A stretch of DNA of 64,000 bases from NCBI RefSeq assembly GCF_018687715.1, contig NC_056765.1:7676501-7740500 (forward strand), given 5' to 3'. This document shows positions 57,119 to 64,000 of the stretch, in pieces. The position numbers and the translations under genes were made by a program. The notes under the pieces are model-generated. The model was not told where the DNA came from, did not search any database, and was given only the letters and a program-made list of their open reading frames with translations. This stretch comes from Carya illinoinensis. Its lineage: Eukaryota > Streptophyta > Magnoliopsida > Fagales > Juglandaceae. The first letter of the stretch is position 1; each line of letters starts with the position of its first letter.

Positions 57119-59196
57119 CTAATTAGCAACATGTCTAATTGGTTTGATCTTAATTGGAAGACCCATGGAGGGATATGGCATTGGTTCACGGGTAATCACT
57201 TCCTCTGGGTTTACTTGTGACCATTCGTACGTTGTCACCAGATTATGAACGATAGTCAGCATCTTGACCCTCGCAAACTCGTTCCTATGCATGTGTGGAG
57301 TCCTCCTCCAAAGGCAACATAAGCATAGGGAGGTACTGGCTTAGCTAGGTTCTTAAACCTAGATGGATCGAACTTTGTTGGATTGTCAAATATTTCTTTG
57401 TTCATATGAGTTCCACAAGCCACCCACAACACCTAGAGGAAGCATGCATGCAGCTTGTTAGCTCTTTACCATGATATTAAAAAGTAACAAATAACAATAA
57501 AAAACATGCATGCATGGCGAGTAATCATATGAGAAACATTTTTTTATCAAAATATTGTCATATTTGGTCATACTTGCTTATATGACACGTGATTTTAAAT
57601 GATTTTATGCGTCAACTGCTTAACACATGTCACATATATGACTAAGAATAACAAAATTAAAGAAGAAAAAATAATATTTCTAATGATATTATACCTGCGA
57701 TCCTTTAAGAATGTCATAGCCACCATAGCTAGTATCTTTCAGTGCTTTCCTAAAGCTACCAAACACAGGAGGGATCATCCTCATCAATTCTTGTGCAACT
57801 TGCCAGGTGTATCGTGTCTCTGCCCGTGTTAGGTGTTTTTGTTCTTTTCCTTCCTTCTTCTTTACAATGTCCATTTCTTCTAAAAATTAAGCACAAAAAC
57901 TGTCACAGAGACATCCTAAATTATAACAAAAAACGACCAATATTTATAAGTCTGTACATTCCAAAACTTTCTTGTAGACCTCAGGATCTCTAGCCAGCTT
58001 CCATATCATCAGGCTTAGAAGAATTGCAGAAGTATCATGGCTGGCAATCATTAGGGTAACAAAGTTGTCTATAATCATATCATCTGCAATAGGTTATTTA
58101 TTTTCATTTCTCAATTCCAACATGCAAGACAATACATCGCTCGAATGGCTCCGAATCCCCTTTGAGTGCTCCTCCTTTCTCTTTTCCATGATTGGCAAAA
58201 TCTTATTCACAATTCTTGATCGAGTTCTCTGGCCTCTCCAGTGAACAGTGCTAGGGAAATTCACAGGAAATGACAAAATTGCTTTGAATGCCAAAGAGAA
58301 ATCATCAAACAGTGCTTCCCTTATGTAATCATCCTTGATACAAAAAAGGATGTTGCTTGCTATGTTGAATGTAAGTTCCTTCATGAACTCCACAGCCTAA
58401 ATTGTGTCTCTCCCTTTGGTTTCTGTTAGTAATGAGGTCTTGACCAACTCATCCATCTCTTTGATGTACTTTTGAAGGCTTTCTGGCTTTAGAAATTTCA
58501 TCATGGCTCCCTTTACTAGTCTGTACCTGTATTATAAATAAGAACGGATGATCAAATGGAACTACGAAATAAGGCATCTTTTCTAAGATATTATGCAGAA
58601 GTTGATCCTAATAAGTTAGTCGAAACGTCAAGATAGCTAGATATATAGTGAGTGGGAATAAGATTAATTTCCTAAAGTTTTTGTCCTTACTTGAGAGTCT
58701 CGAGTGAAAAAAATGAACACATTAAGTACGTCCTACAATATTTATTCCGCATTTGATTCACACAAACAACAATATATATATATGTATATGTATATATATA
58801 GACACATTCCTAAAGGGGTTTTATATTACCTGTAACCAGTGAGTTCTAATATACTTTGCTTCCCACCGATGGTTTGTAGAGTGAGAGGTTGCTTGGCAGC
58901 AACAACGTCATCATCAGCACCAAGTACAAACTTGTTATTGGCTTGGCCAATAATAACCACAGTTCGGGAACCTAGGAAGGAGGTTTTGAACACTAACCCA
59001 TGTTTGGATATCCTTCTTCTAACCATTCAGGGCCTCGATCTTCTCTTTGAGCTCGAAGAAAGCTCAGTGTCTCTCCAATCAGAGGATACCCTAGGGATCC
59101 TCCAGGAAGAGTACTTCTAGTTCGAGGCCTGGAGAGATATTTTGAAAGGGGAAAGGCTGAGATCAGAGTGAATGCAACTAAGAATAAGAAAGACAT
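57119..59196 (-). pseudogene. Cytochrome P450 (CYP718-like, clan 85) pseudogene
   Basis: Four exons: 59196-58830, 58526 to about 57958, 57879-57695, 57432-57119. Recognisable P450 parts: N-terminal membrane anchor MSFLFLVAFTLISAF, a proline-rich LPGGSLGYPLIGETL hinge, an I-helix ASHDTSA, a K-helix ExxR (ELMR), FDPSRF, and a haem loop. The RAQREDRGPEWLEE block resembles CYP718, from memory. Damage: one-base loss near 59005 shifting exon 1; in-frame TAG at a Gln-like position in exon 2; TAA near 58100 before PIADD; a few residues missing before RYTW in exon 3; haem loop FGGGLHTCIG, with His for the conserved Arg; and a one-base loss right after it. Not functional. Clan 85 enzymes oxidise steroids, triterpenoids or abscisic acid; the ancestor's substrate is unknown. 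Confidence 0.85.
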
Positions 59197-59244
59197 GATG
59201 CTGACAACCTTCGATTTTGTGTTTTGAACCGAGACAACTCGGAG

Positions 59245-59258
59245 ACTATATATATACA
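59245..59258 (-). promoter_or_regulatory. TATA box of the P450 pseudogene
   Basis: Minus-strand TATATATAGT about 50-55 bp upstream of the ATG at 59196, a normal distance. Confidence 0.4.
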
Positions 59259-59822
59259 CACATGCACAAAGCACATTTGTTTGGTATTTTTGAGCCTTTG
59301 ACGAAAAAGACAAGAGCTAGAGAACTAGCGAAAGAAAGATTAGGACACAAGTGAATCAAATATTCCGCCATGGCCAGCGAATAAAAAGAGAAATGATTAG
59401 GAAGAACTTTGTTAAGAAACAAGGGTGAAGAGATCGATAGCCATTGAAACATATCCAAGATATAATAATATAAAGCTTTGAACCAAGAGAAAATGCCTAA
59501 AGTTCATAATCTTTTCATGCATGTGTCACGTACTAAATCAACATCCATCTTAAATGAATCTTCCAAGAAAACAAGTAGAAAGCTTTGTTTTATTCGTTTA
59601 AATTTTCATCAATCTTTCAACTTTATATCATTGTCTTATCGATCGGTTGTTATCATGGAAAGCTACACAATATTAAGTCCAACTCAAGCATATGAAGTAT
59701 CTCAAGTGAGTTAAAAAAAAAAAAAAAAAAAGGTTCCATTTTGAATTTGATCAGATACGTCCAAAGTAATGTGAAGGGTTCTTCTTGATGTTATTTCCAT
59801 CCAAATTAACTTGAGCACTTGG

Positions 59823-60658
59823 TAGGGCTGAAAACCGAAGGTATTGGTGCGGTTTAGGTCCAAAACCGAAACAACACTGAAAAGAAGAAAATGTACAATT
59901 CTCGACCAAAACTGGCCAATAAGGGAAAGGAGAACAGGCCGAAATTCGATGGTCGGTACCAATCGATTCAGCAATTTGGAAATCGGTTTTCCATCGCCAG
60001 ACACTAAACATGGCTACGAGTTTTCCATCACCACTGATTCACCAAACAACAAACACTAACAAATCCACAAACTAAAGTTACAAAACCATTATCTCAACAC
60101 AAAAAATCACTTGAAGTCCCAGATTTTTCCATTGGTGGCGAGATGAGAGAGCTCAGCGAGATGAGTGACGAAGGAGAGGTTAACGCCTAGCGGAGGAGAT
60201 CTACACTCTATAAGAGATAGGGAGAGATGGATGTCGTCGGTTGTTGGATGGAGAGGTTGCAAGGCATGAGAGAGGAGAAGCTTGTAGCGGATAGGTGAGA
60301 GAGAGTCTGAGAACCCTAAAGCCAAATGGCGCAAGTGGGGAGAAGAAGGGGGGAGCGAAGGTACTAAACCAAATGGCGTTGTTTCATTTTATTTTATTTT
60401 ATTTATTTTATTTTTTTGTAAACGGTAGTTGTAAAACGACGTCGTTTCACTTATGTTTTACATAAGAGATATAATATATATAATTAGTCGGTTCACTAGT
60501 TTGGGTTTGGTTCAATCCGGGACCGAACCGATCAGCATTGGTTTTATGAAATTTATACTACCAACATATCGACTCTCTGCTGGTTTCTACCAGTTCCGGA
60601 CTCTGGCTGCTAGTCCACGTCGACGACAATCAGTCTTGTTGATTTCTATACAACCCTA
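59823..60658. mobile_element. hAT-like non-autonomous element with CCGAACC ends
   Basis: It starts TAGGGCTGAAAACCG and ends CAACCCTA, giving inverted TAGGGYTG ends. The flanks are GCACTTGG (59815-59822) and GTGCTTGG (60659-60666), an 8-bp repeat with 6 matches. The ends hold CCGAA/GGTTCGG-type motifs like the CGGTCC element at 5527-6197. The short minus-strand frame at 60334-60107 is not a recognised protein. Confidence 0.55.
60434..60447. other. 14-bp palindrome shared with 8951-8968
   Basis: AAACGACGTCGTTT, perfect palindrome, inside the hAT-like element. Confidence 0.8.
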
Positions 60659-60666
60659 GTGCTTGG

Positions 60667-62200
60667 ATTTATTAATATAAATTTAGTAAAGAAAGTCTCT
60701 GTGAGTTCCTGCACTAGTTTTTGATAGATATTTTTGTGGAGATGACTATTCATGAAAGAATTTCATAAAAATAAACTTATAAATTAATAAATCTTTATTT
60801 TTTTGCTATAAATATTTATATATGTACATATAATTTTATTTATTGAGTTACTTTATTTATTTCTACATGATTATAAACTTAGTTATTTAAATTTAAAAAT
60901 AAATTTGAAGATAACTTTAACAAATTTTATATGATTCAAGATTTTAAAGATCTTTAAGTCTCATTTGGATAATAAAAGTGTTTTATTTCACATCATATGA
61001 TCTCATGTCACCATTACAACTTTTTTAAATACATATTTAAAATATAATAAAAAATTTAACTTTTTTAAATTTTAAAATAATAATAATAATATAAAATAAT
61101 ATTCTAATAATATAAAATAATATTCTAACAATATTTTATTTAACTTTCAGATTTTATCTAAAATCATCTCATTTTATTTTACTATTCAAACCGCACCTTA
61201 AATTACATGACTCCTCGTTGCGTAATATATTATACTTAATAATAATAAATATACCACTTTCAAAGTCTATATCCTCAAGAATTTATAAATAAAAATAATA
61301 TTTATAATCATAAAATATGTAAATATTGCACATTTATTTTAAGAATAAATAAATAAATAATATGAAATTTATAAAAAATAATAATAATAAATTCTACTAA
61401 TTTTTTAAGATAAATACGAAAAGTTTACACTATTCATAAGAATATCTCTTTAACTTTACACTGAACAAAATAAATAATTTCAGCCGCATGACAGCCAATA
61501 TTTGTGGCCCATATATTCATAACGTAGTCCCGTCAGAGGTTGTTAAGGTGGTTATTAGCTCGGATTGGGCTGCTCCAGAAGAGGGTCACGATCCTTAATT
61601 ATTTCTGTTACTTAGATGGTGGGAGCTGAGACGAAGAATAAATAAGACAAATCCAAGATCCAGAACAGTTGGAACGAGACATCCCATTCAATGATGTCCT
61701 TCCCCTTCAACCTAACCAACCAACTGATTCAAACCCTCACATAATTCCTTACAATTTTTAATTTAGATATTTTTTAAAATTTGAAGAGACATATATATAT
61801 ATATATATAATAATATATATCATATGAATCTTATTATATTAAGAGTAATGTTTAATACATTCGTAAAATATGTAAATACTATATAATTATTTTAGAAAAA
61901 ATAGAGTCTATTATTAAATAATTAATTTTTTTTTTATGTAAATCTCGTATTTATTTATTTTTTTAAAATAATTATGCAGTGCTCGACACTCACTGCTATA
62001 ATTATCATTTATCTTGAATTAAACACTTCTCGTGAATAATATAAATTTCAATATTTAATATAGTGGAGGTCAGATGCTTAATTAACATTATATTTGAGTC
62101 AAGAAATTCTAGGAATCTCAGACACGTGACTTTCTTGATTTGTGCCCTCAAGTGATGTTTATGTCGTATAATTAGTTTGAAAAGAAATGTTTTGGCTAGA
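60667..62200. other. AT-rich intergenic DNA with MITEs
   Basis: No gene. Includes a MITE-like block at 60959-61197 (related to 30475-30645), one at 61850-62035 (related to 6655-6850), and a (TA)n tract near 61792-61808. Confidence 0.55.
61850..62035. repeat. MITE-like repeat, family 1 copy
   Basis: Pairs with 6655-6850 over most of its length (GAGTAAT at the start, AGTCTATTATTAAA, GTATTTATTTATTT, ATAATTATCATTT at the end). Confidence 0.5.
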
Positions 62201-62204
62201 AAAA

Positions 62205-62340
62205 GAATTTCATAAAAATAAATTTATAAATTGACATTATTTGATATGATAGAATATATTTAAAAATTATTTTTATTGTAAAATAAATATAACATATTAT
62301 ATAAAATCATATCAATTTATGAATTTAATTTTATAAAATG
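62205..62340. repeat. MITE family 2 copy
   Basis: Starts TTCATAAAAATAAATTTATAAATTGA and ends ATATCAATTTATGAATTTAATTTTATAAAA, an obvious inverted repeat. Confidence 0.65.
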
Positions 62341-62526
62341 TCTTTGTGGATGTATCGATTGCTTTCTCTTGGTTTTGACTATATGCGACTAGTAGAAATT
62401 ATGTTTAGGAAAACCTTGAAAATGTTGTCCCTCGCTAAGGTATTAGTTTAAGAAAAATGTTACATATGGTGATATGTATCTACTTTATACATATATTTTT
62501 TTACAGAAAATCATATTTGCCATTAA

Positions 62527-63235
62527 TCAAGAAATGTTACATAATTTGTCATTCAAAACATGACTATTAATAACATTAGGATCCTCTTCAATCCAACATT
62601 GATCTCCTTGCTGTTGTAGTGCTAACTTGGCTAGTTGATGTGCAACAATATTCCCTTCCCTATACATGAACTTCAAACTCCACCCAGATGAATTCATGAA
62701 CACTATCTTCAGATCTTCTATTAGTTGCCCATACAAAACCAAACACATATCACTGTTTTGAATTGCCCTGATTACCATGAGGGCATCTCCTTCGAATATT
62801 ACTTGGCTAAAACCCAGATCAAAACAAAACTCAACTGCCTTCCACAAGGCCATTCACTCAGCAGTAATTGGTTGATCTATAGATGATTTTTGGAAGCATG
62901 TTGTTGCCATAAACTGCCCATTTCAATCTCTTATAATCACCCCCAATCCAACCTTCTTATTTACCTTATCCACAGTTGCATCAAAATTCACATTTATCTT
63001 TTCTCTATCTAGAACTAGCCACCATACTCTTACTTCTACATATCGAAGCCAGCCTGTACTTGTCTCTTGCAATTGAGCCACTTTGAAGTCATCCATACTG
63101 TTCACTATAGTTTATACAACCAATCTTGAGCTAGCAAAATCCAATTCATAAAGTAATTTATTCCTTCTTAACCAAATCCCTTTAATGATCGACCCTACTA
63201 CTTCTAGTAGTTGTCCATTACATTTTTTGCTCAAA
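62527..63235 (-). pseudogene. LINE-type RNase H domain (RVT_3), decayed
   Basis: One minus-strand frame runs from a KGIWLRRNKLLYELDF linker (near 63195) through INVNFDATVDKVNKKVGLG, then AE at the second acidic position, then VIFEGDALMVIRAI, ending HQLAKLALQQQ. This is the order of the RNase H domain at the end of plant LINE reverse transcriptases and the many stand-alone relatives. Three in-frame stops lie near 63110, 62920 and 62855. The reverse transcriptase itself is not in this window; it would be expected further right, where only unrecognised sequence is seen. Confidence 0.75.
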
Positions 63236-63240
63236 GTGAT

Positions 63241-64000
63241 GTGTATCCACTTAGTAGTCGAGGTGATAATTGGGTTTTCTTAACAACTTCTTTCTTGTCA
63301 CATTTCTCATCACATTAATGATTTTGGTGGACAAAGTTGAGACAACAACGTTACTCACACCTTGTCAATCCCCTATCATAATTAGATGTAGCTAAAGGTA
63401 CACGCAAGAGTATAGATTAACCCTAAGAAGCTTCTCTGAATACTTCAATTTCAATTGTCTATTTAATGAATAAAAAATAATGATTTATAAGTTTTAATCA
63501 TGACTTTATATATGCTACATCATAAAGCTTAATCCTAATAATATAACACTACCGCCAAAAATACCCTTAAAACAGGAAAAAATGTGCTTAAAACAAGAAA
63601 AATAGTCTGTCTTATTCGGGGTTGATCGTGACATCTGCCAAATTACTCCCTTCCACAAGTTTGCTATGTGCCAATATTGGACCTATCTTCTTTCCTATTC
63701 TTTTCAACTCATCAATTGATTGATATGCATAATTCATGGCTAATTGTTATACATCATACTTTTGTGCTTGTATAGGTCTCTCATTGCATATACAATCAGT
63801 TGAATCACATATTCTGTTCTATAAAAAACGAACGATATTCCAATTTTATTGGTTTATCTTTAGAACTTGAGAGTTTCAATCAAGAAGGGATTCACATCAC
63901 TAGAAAGTGCCCCTTAACTCTAATGGTGGCATTGAAAATATGAAGAGACTTAAAGACCGAAGTATTGGAACAAGACAGTAAGATCGATCTTAGGCTTCAA
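63241..64000. other. No gene recognised
   Basis: AT-rich tail of the window. A short minus-strand frame around 63740-63619 (MNYAYQSIDELKRIGKK start, about 41 residues) looks protein-like but was not identified. Confidence 0.4.

Noticed and set aside
1..64000. CRISPR arrays, operons, tRNA or rRNA genes
   Set aside because: The tandem repeats lack unique spacers and the DNA is clearly eukaryotic; no tRNA cloverleaf or rRNA sequence was recognised apart from the SINE-like block.

Overview
The window is nuclear DNA of a flowering plant, probably a woody eudicot. The evidence is AT-rich intergenic DNA, GT-AG introns, a CC-NBS-LRR resistance gene, a VAL-type B3/CW repressor gene, a CYP718-like P450 relic and dense plant transposons. 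A MITE type ending in ATCTCATCTCA / TCCAAACGG-like sequence hints at Fagales (walnut or hickory relatives), but this is a weak inference.

Layout. 1-8.8 kb: an intact single-exon CC-NBS-LRR gene (minus, 1704-5159) and a truncated tandem copy (8034-8792), with a CGGTCC-rich hAT-like element (5527-6197) between them. 8.9-29.6 kb: what looks like one large transposon (element A) broken by two nested insertions. These are a 3.49-kb solo LTR (9116-12606, 5-bp TSD TTTAT) and a full-length Ty1/copia element (13240-22111) whose LTRs differ at about 1 % of positions. Element A carries a GRF zinc-finger/coiled-coil gene (plus, 23509-24078) and a FAR1/MULE-transposase gene (minus, 27991-25651) that face each other. 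29.6-36.4 kb: AT-rich intergenic DNA with MITEs. 36.4-45.1 kb: a complete 12-exon VAL1/VAL2 (HSI2/HSL1)-like repressor gene, 902 codons, all exon phases consistent. 45.1-47.8 kb: its 3' flank, with RY motifs and MITEs.

47.8-56.8 kb: element B, a second locus with the same plan, namely a FAR1/MULE gene (plus, 49149-53079) and a convergent GRF zinc-finger gene (minus, 54474-53988) between short inverted repeats. Its FAR1 gene has an unusual array of six or seven tandemly duplicated, phase-0, mostly 90-nt exons. 57.1-59.2 kb: a decayed CYP718-like P450 gene (minus). 59.8-60.7 kb: a second hAT-like non-autonomous element. 60.7-62.5 kb: AT-rich MITE DNA. 62.5-63.2 kb: a decayed LINE-type RNase H domain (minus).

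How the parts fit. The host genes are the NLR (immunity) and VAL (seed-programme and flowering repression through Polycomb/HDAC). Most of the rest is transposon DNA in layers. The most interesting pattern is that loci A and B share one architecture: a FAR1-type transposase gene and a GRF zinc-finger gene transcribed toward each other, with the GRF intron at the same place and phase. After removing the nested insertions, the GRF start lies about 2.2-2.3 kb from the element end in both. This recalls mudrA/mudrB of maize MuDR, but with an unrelated second gene. A second oddity is an antisense coiled-coil ORF with its own TATA box between pol and the 3' LTR of the copia element.
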